This document shows, piece by piece, positions 17,015 through 24,900 of a DNA stretch of 64,000 bases. A model generated the notes under the pieces. It was given only the letters and a program-made list of their open reading frames with translations, did not search any database and was not told where the DNA came from. Origin of the DNA: Actinomadura mexicana (lineage in GTDB: Bacteria > Actinomycetota > Actinomycetes > Streptosporangiales > Streptosporangiaceae); assembly GCF_900188105.1 (NCBI RefSeq), contig NZ_FZNP01000008.1, forward strand, positions 1-64,000, in the 5' to 3' direction. A program made the position numbers and the translations under genes. Position 1 is the first letter of the stretch; the number at the start of each line of letters is the position of its first letter.

Positions 17015-17925
17015 GCGGGCGCCTCGGCGTACGTGACTCCCGTGAGGGTCTCGGACACCTCCCAGAGGCGCTCGCCCAGGCCTGGACGGTCCGCCTGCCG
17101 GGGCGTGACGACCTTGGCCGGGGAGCCGCGGTACTGGAACAGGCGGGGACCGTAACAGGAGCCGCCCCGCACGTCCGGCGCCGTCGCGGCGTACAGGGAC
17201 GGGAGCGCGCCCGCGGCGGCGGACTGCGCCACCACCGCGTTGCCCAACCCCGTGGCCTTCTCCATGAGCGTGTTGCCCTGCATGCGCGGCCCCGTCTGCT
17301 GCAGGTTCGTCGCGGCGTAGCCGGGATGGGCGGCGACGCTGGTCACCTCGGAGACGCGCCGGTCCAGTTCCTTGGCGAAGACCAGGTTCGCCAGCTTGGC
17401 CTGGCCGTAGGCGGTCCACTTGCGGTACCGGCGCTCGCCTTGCAGGTCGTCGAAGTCGATGCGTCCCGTCCAGGCGAAGCCCGAGGTGACGGTGACGACG
17501 CGGGCGGACGGGGCGGTGCGCAGCGCGGGCAGCAGGAGGCCGGTGAGCGCGAAGTGGCCGAGGTGGTTGGTGCCGAACTGCATCTCGAAGCCGTCGGCGG
17601 TGGTGCGGTGCGGGATCGCCATGACCCCGGCGTTGTTGACCAGGACGTCGAGGGGCGCCTCGCCGTGCCGGGCCGCGAACTCCCGCACGGACGCCAGGTC
17701 GGCGAGGTCCAGGGAGTCCAGGACGAGGTCGGCCTGCGGTGCGGCGGCCCTCATCCGCTCCACGGCGGCCCGGCCGCGTTCGGCGCTGCGGCAGGCCAGC
17801 ACGACGGACGCGCCGTGCCGGGCGAGCTGGAGCGCGGTGTGGTAGCCGATCCCGCTGTTGGCCCCGGTGACGATCGCCCGCCGCCCGTGCAGATCGGGGA
17901 TGTCGCCGGCCGTCCATCCGCCCAT
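17011..17925 (-). CDS. Short-chain dehydrogenase (retinol-dehydrogenase/POR-like SDR)
   Basis: 304 residues. The ATG at 17925 is chosen because GGAGG lies 6 nt upstream; an ATG 18 nt earlier has no such site. Classical SDR: cofactor motif VTGANSGIGYHTALQLARHG near residue 20, NNAG (VLVNNAGVMAIPH near 96), catalytic Ser in VVTVTSGFAW near 145 and YGQAKLANL (YxxxK) near 172. The Arg in ACRSAERG after the second beta strand suggests NADP preference. C-terminal GGSCYGPRLFQYRGSP is the extended tail typical of oxidoreductases annotated as protochlorophyllide-reductase-like. Substrate unknown. Convergent with the TetR gene, overlapping by 4 nt. Confidence 0.88.
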   Translation of the reverse strand: MGGWTAGDIPDLHGRRAIVTGANSGIGYHTALQLARHGASVVLACRSAERGRAAVERMRAAAPQADLVLDSLDLADLASVREFAARHGEAPLDVLVNNAGVMAIPHRTTADGFEMQFGTNHLGHFALTGLLLPALRTAPSARVVTVTSGFAWTGRIDFDDLQGERRYRKWTAYGQAKLANLVFAKELDRRVSEVTSVAAHPGYAATNLQQTGPRMQGNTLMEKATGLGNAVVAQSAAAGALPSLYAATAPDVRGGSCYGPRLFQYRGSPAKVVTPRQADRPGLGERLWEVSETLTGVTYAEAPA

Positions 17926-18076
17926 GGGGCACCTCCACGTCATATCGCGAATCCCACAAGTTAGACGCGCCCTCGAATAGGAGGCAACGCCCGCGCGATG
18001 TGGCGCGATTCACACCCGGGCGGACGCGCCCCCGTCCGGAGGGCGCGTCCCCCGGCACCGGAGCGCGCGCCGCCGG

Positions 18077-18565
18077 TCAGGTGGGAAGGTTCTTCTCGAT
18101 GGCGGTGACGACCTCGGCGGACTCCGGCTCGGCCTGGGGTGCGAAGCGGGCCGCGACGGCGCCGTCCGGGGCGATCAGGAACTTCTCGAAGTTCCACCGG
18201 ATGTCGCCGGTGTGGCCCTCGGCGTCGGGGACGCCGACGAGCTCCCGGTACAGCGGGTGCCGGCCGTCGCCGTTGACCTCGATCTTCTCGGTCATCGGGA
18301 ACGTGACCCCGTAGGTCGCCGAGCAGAACTCGGCGATCTCCTCGGAGCTGCCGGGCTCCTGCCCCATGAACTGGTTGCAGGGGACGCCGAGGACGGTGAA
18401 GCCCCGTCCGGCGTACGTCTCCTGCAGCCGCTCCAGGCCGGAGTACTGAGGGGTGAGGCCGCACCTGGAGGCCACATTGACGACCAGCACGGCCTTGCCC
18501 CGGTACTGCTCGAGGTCCGCGGGCCCGCCGCGCAGGCCCTCGATCTCTACGTCGAAGACAGACAT
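18077..18565 (-). CDS. Glutathione peroxidase family thiol peroxidase
   Basis: 162 residues, ATG at 18565. The catalytic tetrad is visible: peroxidatic Cys in VNVASRCGLTPQY (residue 35), Gln in LGVPCNQFMGQEPGS, Trp and Asn in IRWNFEKFLI. The second Cys (CNQF) and FCSATYGVTFPM region match the Cys-type bacterial enzymes, which normally use thioredoxin or mycothiol rather than glutathione in actinomycetes. Cytosolic, no signal peptide. Length is typical. It reduces H2O2 and organic hydroperoxides. The neighbouring small membrane protein genes lie upstream on the same strand, but a 114-bp gap suggests independent expression. Confidence 0.93.
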   Translation of the reverse strand: MSVFDVEIEGLRGGPADLEQYRGKAVLVVNVASRCGLTPQYSGLERLQETYAGRGFTVLGVPCNQFMGQEPGSSEEIAEFCSATYGVTFPMTEKIEVNGDGRHPLYRELVGVPDAEGHTGDIRWNFEKFLIAPDGAVAARFAPQAEPESAEVVTAIEKNLPT

Positions 18566-18679
18566 GTGGCCGATCCTAGGAGATCGCTCCGCGGATCGGC
18601 CCCGTCCTCGCCGCCGATGCCGCCGGCGGACGGGTGGTTCCCGCCGCCGACCGCTCTCACGCGCCCAGGGCGCCGCCGG

Positions 18680-18835
18680 TTACTTGCCCAAGGCGTTCAC
18701 GAAGGCCGCGAGCGAGTTGCCCGCCTCGCCCAGCTGGCCGAAGGCGTTGTTGACCACTCCTGCCGCATCCGTCGGTGAGCTCAGCAAGTAGAAGATGACG
18801 AAGGCGATCGCCACATAGCGGAGGTTCTTCTTCAT
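18680..18835 (-). CDS. Small membrane-anchored protein A (51 aa)
   Basis: 51 residues, ATG at 18835, stop TAA. A Lys-rich N-terminus (MKKNLR) is followed by one hydrophobic helix YVAIAFVIFYLLSS (residues 7-20) and an Ala/Gly/Asn-rich tail containing GVVNNAFGQLGEAGN, then LAAFVNALGK. No lipobox and no clear signal-peptidase site, so it is likely a single-pass membrane micro-protein. A second protein of the same architecture lies 171 bp upstream (19007-19165): both have KK near the start, the same helix position, a VN-xx-FG/LSG-LG-xA-N tail and end within one residue of each other. Members of this type occur in other actinomycetes without known function. Confidence 0.7.
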   Translation of the reverse strand: MKKNLRYVAIAFVIFYLLSSPTDAAGVVNNAFGQLGEAGNSLAAFVNALGK

Positions 18836-18867
18836 CCGTAACGCCGTCCCTGTTTCGTAGCGCGCGA

Positions 18868-18891
18868 CACAATCGACCCGATCCCATTGTG
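18868..18891. promoter_or_regulatory. Inverted repeat upstream of small protein A
   Basis: CACAAT, twelve bases, ATTGTG: a perfect 6-bp dyad centred about 44 bp upstream of the ATG at 18835. Could be an operator; no regulator is suggested by the neighbourhood. Confidence 0.35.
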
Positions 18892-18966
18892 CCCAGCCGC
18901 GTCGGCCCGCAAAGCGCGATTTTACTGTGACGCGCGGGCGACTTCTTGATGGCGTCGCGTTGAGAA

Positions 18967-18992
18967 GCCCCGTACCGGCGGGGGTACGGGGC
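18967..18992 (-). terminator. Terminator after small protein B
   Basis: GCCCCGTACC (18967-18976) and GGTACGGGGC (18983-18992) form a perfect 10-bp stem with a 6-nt loop, followed on the leftward strand by TTCTC. It lies 14 nt past the stop of the gene at 19007, so the two small genes have separate transcripts. Confidence 0.8.
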
Positions 18993-19006
18993 CCGGGAGC
19001 CGTCGG

Positions 19007-19165
19007 TCAGTTCGGGATGGCGCTCATGAACTGCGACAACGACTCGGCCGCGTTGCCGAGCCCGCTCAGGGCGCCGTTGACGAGATGCGCCGCCCCCTCG
19101 GGCCTGCTGATGACGTACCACGCCGTGAAGGCGATGGCGGCGATCTTCATGTGCTTCTTGTTCAC
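19007..19165 (-). CDS. Small membrane-anchored protein B (52 aa), paralogue of A
   Basis: 52 residues, GTG at 19165, TGA stop. Begins MNKKHMK, then a short hydrophobic helix IAAIAFTAWYVIS (residues 8-20) and a tail with AAHLVNGALSGLGNAAESLS, ending FMSAIPN. The layout is the same as the 51-residue protein downstream, so the pair is probably a tandem duplication that has diverged. The Shine-Dalgarno (GAGGGTGG, 5 nt before GTG) is the 3' arm of a predicted hairpin (19171-19217), implying structure-dependent translation. A perfect terminator follows. Function unknown; a membrane-stress or envelope role is only a guess from the topology. Confidence 0.7.
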   Translation of the reverse strand: MNKKHMKIAAIAFTAWYVISRPEGAAHLVNGALSGLGNAAESLSQFMSAIPN

Positions 19166-19170
19166 TTCAA

Positions 19171-19217
19171 CCACCCTCTGCGGTCGATCACTTACTCTCA
19201 GTGATTCCCCAGGGTGG
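19171..19217 (-). promoter_or_regulatory. Two-tier stem-loop sequestering the RBS of small protein B
   Basis: Reading leftward, CCACCCT (19217-19211) can pair with AGGGTGG (19177-19171), and inside it ATCACT (19205-19200) pairs with AGTGAT (19192-19187) around a 7-nt loop. The outer 3' arm is the Shine-Dalgarno of the GTG at 19165. The inner dyad could alternatively be a DNA operator. Complementarity is seen; function is inferred. Confidence 0.5.
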
Positions 19218-19250
19218 CCGAAGAGAGATCAAGTGGGGACAAAGAGCAGG

Positions 19251-19544
19251 TCAGGTCCCCTTGGCGTGCCGGTGGAGATAGTCGATGTAGAAGGGCCGGA
19301 GGGCGTCGGCCATCTCGCCCTCCCCCGCGTGCGTGAACTCCTCCAGCAGCGACAGGCCGTGGAGGAGGTCGAACTCGGCGCGGTCGACCTCCCCCGTGGC
19401 CGCCGCGGCGGCCGGGATCGCGCGCAGGAGGTCCCACAGGAAGCCGACGTCGCGCCGCTCCCTGGCGAGACCCATCGCCCGCTCGTACAGCTCCTTGGAC
19501 GTCAGCTCGTCCAGGTTCCCGCCGTCCGGCGTCTGTTCGGACAT
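19251..19544 (-). CDS. Conserved small acidic protein, unknown function
   Basis: 97 residues, ATG at 19544. Entirely soluble and helical: LDELTSKELYERAMGLARER, then DVGFLWDLLRAIPAAAAATG and EFDLLHGLSLLEEFTHAGEG, ending in YIDYLHRHAKGT. No metal-binding cluster, membrane segment or known domain. It looks like a bona fide gene (codon use and composition match neighbours, acidic N-terminus, no low-complexity) and similar proteins accompany LCP or envelope genes in actinomycetes, but I cannot assign a role. It lies 64 bp downstream of the LCP gene on the same strand and may be co-transcribed with it. Confidence 0.7.
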   Translation of the reverse strand: MSEQTPDGGNLDELTSKELYERAMGLARERRDVGFLWDLLRAIPAAAAATGEVDRAEFDLLHGLSLLEEFTHAGEGEMADALRPFYIDYLHRHAKGT

Positions 19545-19608
19545 GGCCCGACTCTATTCGAGCGTCCGGCCCGTCACCTCGCGCCGGGCGGGGCTCCGGG
19601 CCGGTCCG

Positions 19609-20775
19609 TCACTTCGTGATGACGTTCGAGGGGATCTCCTGGTCCTGCTTCAGCGCGCCGAAGAGCGTGGACGCCTTGGACCTGTCCCAGGTGATGTAGG
19701 ACCCGGCGGAGGCCGAGCTTCCGGCGCCCCCGATCGGGACCGTGGTCGTGACGCCGTTCCCGCCGCTGACGCCCTTCATCGCCCACATCATGCGGACCAG
19801 GTCGTACAGGTGGTCGCCGTCGTCCACCAGGAAGTTGCTGGTGGCGTTCATGGCCAGCGGGATTCCGCGGAACGGGTTGAGCATCGTGCCCGGGCTCGTG
19901 GCCTTCTTCATCAGCGCGCCGAAGAACTGCCGCTGGTGCTCCACGCGTTCGAGGTCGGCGCGGGCGTAGGCGCGGGTCCGGACGTAGCCGAGCGCCTGGC
20001 CGCCGTCCAGTGTCTGGCATCCGGCCTTGAGGTTCAGCCCCGCCTTGCGGTCCTTGATGTTCTGCTTGACGCAGATGTCGACGCCGCCGACGGCGTCCAC
20101 CACGCCCACGAAGCCGCCGAAGCCGATCTCGGCGTAGTGGTCGATGCGGAGCCCGGTGGCCTTCTCCACGGTCTGCACGAGCAGCTTGGGCCCGCCGAAG
20201 GCGAAGGCCGCGTTCAGCTTGTTCGAGCCGTGCCCGGGGATCGGGAGGTAGGAGTCGCGCGGCAGGCTGATGAGGGACGTCCCCCCGGAGCCGTAGTGCA
20301 GCAGCATCATCGAGTCGGTGCGGCGCCCGGAGGCGAACCCGGTCGCGAGGCGCTTCTGGTCGTCCTTCGACAGGCCCTCGCGGCTGTCGGACCCGACGAC
20401 CAGCCAGTTCGTCCCCGGGGTGTCGGCGACCCTGCCCGCGTAGTCGACGAGGACCGACTCGCGCTTCAGCCGGGAGTCCAGGAAGAAGTAGCCGCCGACC
20501 ACGACCACCAGGAGCACGGCGACGAGGGCGCCGAGCACCCGCGGCCAGCGCCGCCGGCGCCGCCGCCGGTAGGGCGCCCCGCCGGGGGGGCCGCCCTGGT
20601 CGACCCGTCCCCCGGCGAGCTGGTCTCCGGCGTACGGGTCGTCGTCGTACGGGCCCCCGTAGGTGTCCCGCCCGTAGGCGGCGTGGTGGTGCTCCGCGCG
20701 TGCGGAGTTCTCCCTGCTGCGCCCCACGCGGTCGCCCTCCTTGCGTGTCCGGCCCTGCGGCCAGCCGTCGGTCAT
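19609..20775 (-). CDS. LytR-CpsA-Psr (LCP) family cell-wall polymer transferase
   Basis: 388 residues, ATG at 20775 (an upstream 24-codon extension is Cys-rich and lacks an RBS). N-terminal 75 residues are a disordered, His/Tyr/Asp/Gly-rich cytoplasmic tail ending in a poly-Arg block, then one membrane helix (VLGALVAVLLVVVVGGYFFL, about 80-99). The extracytoplasmic LCP domain follows: NWLVVGSDSREG, the Arg/Asp pair GRRTDSMMLLH, ISLPRDSYLPIPGHG, INAAFAFGG-type KLNAAFAFGG, and VDAVGGVDICV, all LCP hallmarks. These enzymes attach teichoic acid, arabinogalactan or capsular polymers from lipid carriers to peptidoglycan. Probably cell-wall maintenance. Confidence 0.92.
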   Translation of the reverse strand: MTDGWPQGRTRKEGDRVGRSRENSARAEHHHAAYGRDTYGGPYDDDPYAGDQLAGGRVDQGGPPGGAPYRRRRRRRWPRVLGALVAVLLVVVVGGYFFLDSRLKRESVLVDYAGRVADTPGTNWLVVGSDSREGLSKDDQKRLATGFASGRRTDSMMLLHYGSGGTSLISLPRDSYLPIPGHGSNKLNAAFAFGGPKLLVQTVEKATGLRIDHYAEIGFGGFVGVVDAVGGVDICVKQNIKDRKAGLNLKAGCQTLDGGQALGYVRTRAYARADLERVEHQRQFFGALMKKATSPGTMLNPFRGIPLAMNATSNFLVDDGDHLYDLVRMMWAMKGVSGGNGVTTTVPIGGAGSSASAGSYITWDRSKASTLFGALKQDQEIPSNVITK

Positions 20776-20969
20776 GCCGTAGACCCTAGACAACCCGGGC
20801 GTGCCGCGCGTCCGTCCGGCGCATGATTGTCCACACCAACAAATCACCGCGCTCTGTGAGAAAAGAAGCGGACACCGTCCCCCTGAAGGCGCACACTGCC
20901 CCTGGCCGGTAGTACGCGCGGAGGGCGGCGCATGGGTGCACGACGGCTTTCTTCCTGGCGTTCCAGCCG

Positions 20970-20991
20970 CCTAGACGAGTGATTCCTAATG
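20970..20991 (+). repeat. Left terminal inverted repeat of the IS
   Basis: CCTAGACGAGTGATTC followed by CTAATG; matches the reverse complement of 21938-21959 at 21 of 22 positions (C versus T at position 17). Confidence 0.85.
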
Positions 20992-21046
20992 ATCACGATG
21001 TGGTCGACCCGTCCCGGCATGCGAAGAGGGTGTCCAAGATCAATGT

Positions 21047-21943
21047 GTGAAGACCGACCTGGACACCCTCGTGATCGCACTGTACGTCAAGATCGACGAC
21101 GACGCCGCCGGAACCCTCCGGCTGCCCGGACGCCCGCCCCGGCTCAGCCATGCCGAGCTGATCTGCCTGGCGGTGATGCAGGCCATGCTCGGCCACACCT
21201 CCGAAGCCCGCTGGCTGCGGCACGTGCGCACCCACCTGGGGCACCTGTTTCCCTTCGTGCCGCAGCAGCCCGGCTACAACAAGCGGCTGCGGGCCGCGCT
21301 GCCGCAGATCAAACGCACCATCCGCACGCTGGCGGTCGACACCGACCTGTGGCACGACAGCGTGTGGATCACCGACTCCACCCCCGTGGAATGCGGACGC
21401 TCCCGGCCCACCGTGCAGCGTTCGGACCTGGCCGGGTGGGCCGGCTACGGCTACTGCCGCTCCCACTCCCGATACTTCTGGGGGCTGCGGCTGTATCTGA
21501 TCTGCACCCCGGCTGGGCTGCCCATCACCTGGGCCCTGGCCCACCCGAAGCTGGACGAGCGTGAGGTGGTGACCGCGATGCTCGACGTCGAGCCCGGCCT
21601 GGCGGCCGACCGGCCGGGGCTGCTGCTGATCGCCGACAAGGGCTTCAAAGCCCGCTGGTTCGAAGACGACCTGGCCCGCCGCGGCATCGAGCTGCTGCGC
21701 CCCTCGATGCGCAACGAGCCCGACCGGCCCGGTGAACGTCTACTCAAGCCGGTCCGCCAGTTCATCGAGTCGGTCAACGACACCCTCAAAGGCCAGCTCG
21801 ACCTGGAACGACACGGCGGACGCACCATCGAGGGCGTGTCGGTCCGCGTCGCCCAGCGCATCCTGGCCATGGCCGCCGCGATCTGGCACAACCACCGCAC
21901 CGGCCAGCCCATCACCCGATCATTGACCGCCTACGACCATTAA
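21047..21943 (+). CDS. IS982-like transposase
   Basis: 298 residues from GTG at 21047. DDE-type transposase (DDE_Tnp_1_3-like): first Asp in WITDSTPVECGRSR (near residue 108), second Asp in LLIADKGFKARWFE (near 198), and Glu in RQFIESVNDTLKGQLDLE (near 243), the spacing seen in IS982 elements. An N-terminal helical region LSHAELICLAVMQAMLGH supplies DNA contacts. The stop lies inside the right inverted repeat region, normal for these compact elements. No frameshift or premature stop, so it is likely active. Confidence 0.92.
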   Translation: MKTDLDTLVIALYVKIDDDAAGTLRLPGRPPRLSHAELICLAVMQAMLGHTSEARWLRHVRTHLGHLFPFVPQQPGYNKRLRAALPQIKRTIRTLAVDTDLWHDSVWITDSTPVECGRSRPTVQRSDLAGWAGYGYCRSHSRYFWGLRLYLICTPAGLPITWALAHPKLDEREVVTAMLDVEPGLAADRPGLLLIADKGFKARWFEDDLARRGIELLRPSMRNEPDRPGERLLKPVRQFIESVNDTLKGQLDLERHGGRTIEGVSVRVAQRILAMAAAIWHNHRTGQPITRSLTAYDH

Positions 21944-21959
21944 GAATCACTCGTCTAGG
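21938..21959 (-). repeat. Right terminal inverted repeat of the IS
   Basis: CATTAAGAATCACTCGTCTA then GG: the mirror of the left end. The transposase stop codon (TAA at 21941-21943) falls within it. Confidence 0.85.
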
Positions 21960-21973
21960 CCGGGGGCGCCCCG

Positions 21974-24900
21974 CTAGATGTAGAGGCCGTAGCCTCCCTC
22001 CTCCTCGCGGGGCGGGGCCTCGGGCAGGTCCTCGGGGCGCAGCAGCGCGACCTCGGCCGGGTCGATCTCGCCGGCCGCCGCGTCCTCCTTGGCGGTGATG
22101 CGCTGGGCCTGCCGGGAGATCGCCGCCTCCAGCAGGTTGCGGGCGAGCCGGGCGTTGCCGAACGAGGTGCCGCGCGGCTGGGCCGCGACAAGGCGGCGCA
22201 GGTCCTCCAGGATGCCGGGGGCGAGCGCGAACCCGTCCTCCGCCGCCATGAACTCGAAGATCGTGACGAGCTCGTCGTCGGAGTAGTCGGGGAACCGCAG
22301 CCGCTTCGGGAACCGCGACTTCAGCCCCGGGTTGGCGTCCAGGAAGCGCTCCATTTCGGCGTCGTAGCCGGCGACGATGACCACCAGGTCGCCGCGGTGC
22401 TCCTCCATCAGCCGCAGCAGCTCGGCGATCGCCTCGTGGCCGAAGTCGCGCCGGTCGCCGCCGCCGGACGCCAGCGTGTACGCCTCGTCCACGAACAGCA
22501 CGCCGCCGAGGGCGCGGCCGACCGCGTCCCGGACGCGCGGCGCGGTCTGCCCGATGAACTCGGCGACCAGGTCGGCGCGGGTGACCTCCACCAGGTGCCC
22601 GGACGACAGCAGGCCGAGCCGGGCGAACACGGCGGCGACCAGCCGCGCGATCGTCGTCTTGGCCGTGCCCGGGTTGCCGGCGAACACCATGTGCCGCGCC
22701 GGGGGCGCCGGGGACACCTTGGCGTCGCGCCGCAGCTGCTCGGCGCGGACCTCGGCGACCAGCGCGGCCATCTCCCGCTTGATGTCGGCGAGGCCGATCA
22801 GCCGTTCGACCTCCGCAAGCGGGTCGCCGGGGACGTCGTCGCGGCCGCGGGTGAGGGTCTCGGGGACGTCCTCGGGCAGGATCACGTCGAGGGACTCGTC
22901 CTCGTCGACGATCCCGTCGGCCAGGACGCGGCGCCCCTGCATCGCCACGGCCCGTTCGAGCAGGTTCGTCATGATGCGGACGTTGCCGACCCCGCGCTCG
23001 CGCGGCGCCGCCTCGACGAGCGCGCGCACCTTGTCCAGGACGCCGGGGGCCAGCTCGAACCCCGAGTCGGCGGCCTTGGCGGTGAACACCTCCACCAGCT
23101 CCTCGTCGGTGAGGTCGGGGAAGCGGAGCGTGCGGGGGAAGGCGGCGGCGAGGTCGGGGTGGGCCTTCAGCAGCCCGTTCATCTCCGCCGCCGGACCGGT
23201 CAGCACCACGACGAGGTCCTCGGTGTGCGCCTGGACGCTCGTCAGCAGCACGTCCAGCACCTCGCGGCCGCGCGCCGCGTCGGCCGCCGCCGACACCAGG
23301 GCGTGCGCGTCGCGGACGACCAGGACGCCGCCGTGGGCCTGCTCCACCGCCCGGCGGACGCGCAGGACGCTCTCGCTGGCGTACTCGCCGAGCAGGTCGG
23401 CGCGCTCCACCTCGACGACGTGGCCGGACGACAGCACGCCGAGGTCGGCGTAGATCCGGCCGAGGATCCGCGCGACCTTGCCCTTGCCGGTGCCGGTGTT
23501 GCCGGTGAAGACCAGGTGCCGCAGCCGGCTCCGCGCCGTCATGCCCGCCTCGCGGCGCAGCCGGGCGGCCTTGGCCTCGGCGATCAGCGCTTCGACCTCC
23601 CGCTTGACGGGCTCGATGCCGACGCAGGCGGCCAGCTCGGCGAGCGGGTCGGACTCGGCGGGACGGCCGGCGATGAGCCGCTGCGGCAGGTCCGCGGCGG
23701 TGACCTCCAGGGGTTCGGCGTCCGTCCCGTCCTCCCGGGCCCGCCGGTCCGCGGCGGCGACGGCCTGGGCCGCCATGTGCTCCACCAGCCGGGCGCCGCG
23801 CAGGTTCAGCATGGGCGGGGTGCGGCGGAGCATGGCGCCGGCGTCCGCGGCGACCTGCGCCCCGGCGCGCGCGCCGCGCCGCGCGACGGCCAGGGTGAAC
23901 AGCTCGGCGAAGTCGTCCTCGGCGAAGTCGCGGGTGCGGGCGACGTCGAACGCCCGGACCAGCGCGGGGTTGGCGTCGAAGAGCCGCCGGTCGCCGCCGG
24001 GGCGGCACAGGGCGACGACGTTGAGGGACGGCGAACGCGCCATGAGCCGCCGCAGCTCCTCGGCGGCGGCGGCGCCGCACCGCTCGTGCGCGGCGAGCTT
24101 CTCCAGGTCGTCCACGACCAGGAGCATGCGGCCCTCCAGGCAGTCGCGGACGCGGGCCTGCAGCCACAGGACGGCGTCGCTCACGCCGAGCGAGGCGAAG
24201 ACCTGGTCGGAGATCCACAGCGCCTCGCGGACGGCGCCGCCCTCGCCGAGCGCGCCCTCGACGATCTCGGCGGCGGTGCCCTTGCCGGTGCCCTCCGGGC
24301 CGGCGACGAGCAGCCGGACCGGCCGCTGCCCGGCCAGCCGCGCCGCCACCGCGTCCTGCAGCGCCCGTGACAGCTCCGGCTGCCCGACCAGCGGGGGCCC
24401 GCTCTCCTCACCGGGCTCGGCCCGCTCGGCGGCCGTCCGCGGGCCGTCCTCGCCGGAACCGAACTTCAGGGTGTTGAAGACCCGGCGGACGGTGAACAGC
24501 CGCCGCAGGTCGGCCTGGAAGGGGCGCACCGGCACCCGGCAGCGCGGGCTGGCCGGCGCCTCCGGCAGGCCCTGCACCGCGCCGGTGAACCGCACCGCCA
24601 TGTCGAGCCAGGCGCGGGCCGCGTCCGCCTCGCCCGCGACCAGCCCGCGCGCCAGCCACGCCCGCACGTCGAGCTGCCACGCCTCGGCGGCGAAGCCCTC
24701 CCGCGCGGCACGGAACCGCTCCTCCACGTTCTCGTAGCGGGCGGTGCCCAGCACGACCGCCAGTTCGGCCGGGACGACCGCGGCGTCCGCCGCCAGCAGC
24801 AGCCGCGCCAGCGCCGCGTCGGGCTCGCCCGAGTCGGCGACGGACCCGGCCAGCCCCTCGTGCGCGGCGTCCAGCCCCTCGCACACCCAGCCCAGGTAGC

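Larger units (their letters stand above)
20970..21959. mobile_element. IS982-family-like insertion sequence, intact
   Basis: 990-bp element bounded by inverted repeats of 22 bp with one mismatch, starting CCTAGACGAGTGATTC on each side, and carrying one transposase gene. Length, terminal repeats and the DDE type match IS982. I could not identify an unambiguous target duplication in the flanks, so the exact ends may be shifted by a few bases. It sits between the LCP gene promoter and the stop of the triple-AAA gene, 14 bp past that stop codon, so it may have displaced the AAA gene's original terminator. Both the coding frame and the ends look undamaged, so recent arrival is likely. Confidence 0.88.

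Noticed and set aside
20941..20969. Target-site duplication of the IS
   Set aside because: Only weak GCC-type matches flank the element, not distinguishable from chance at this GC content.
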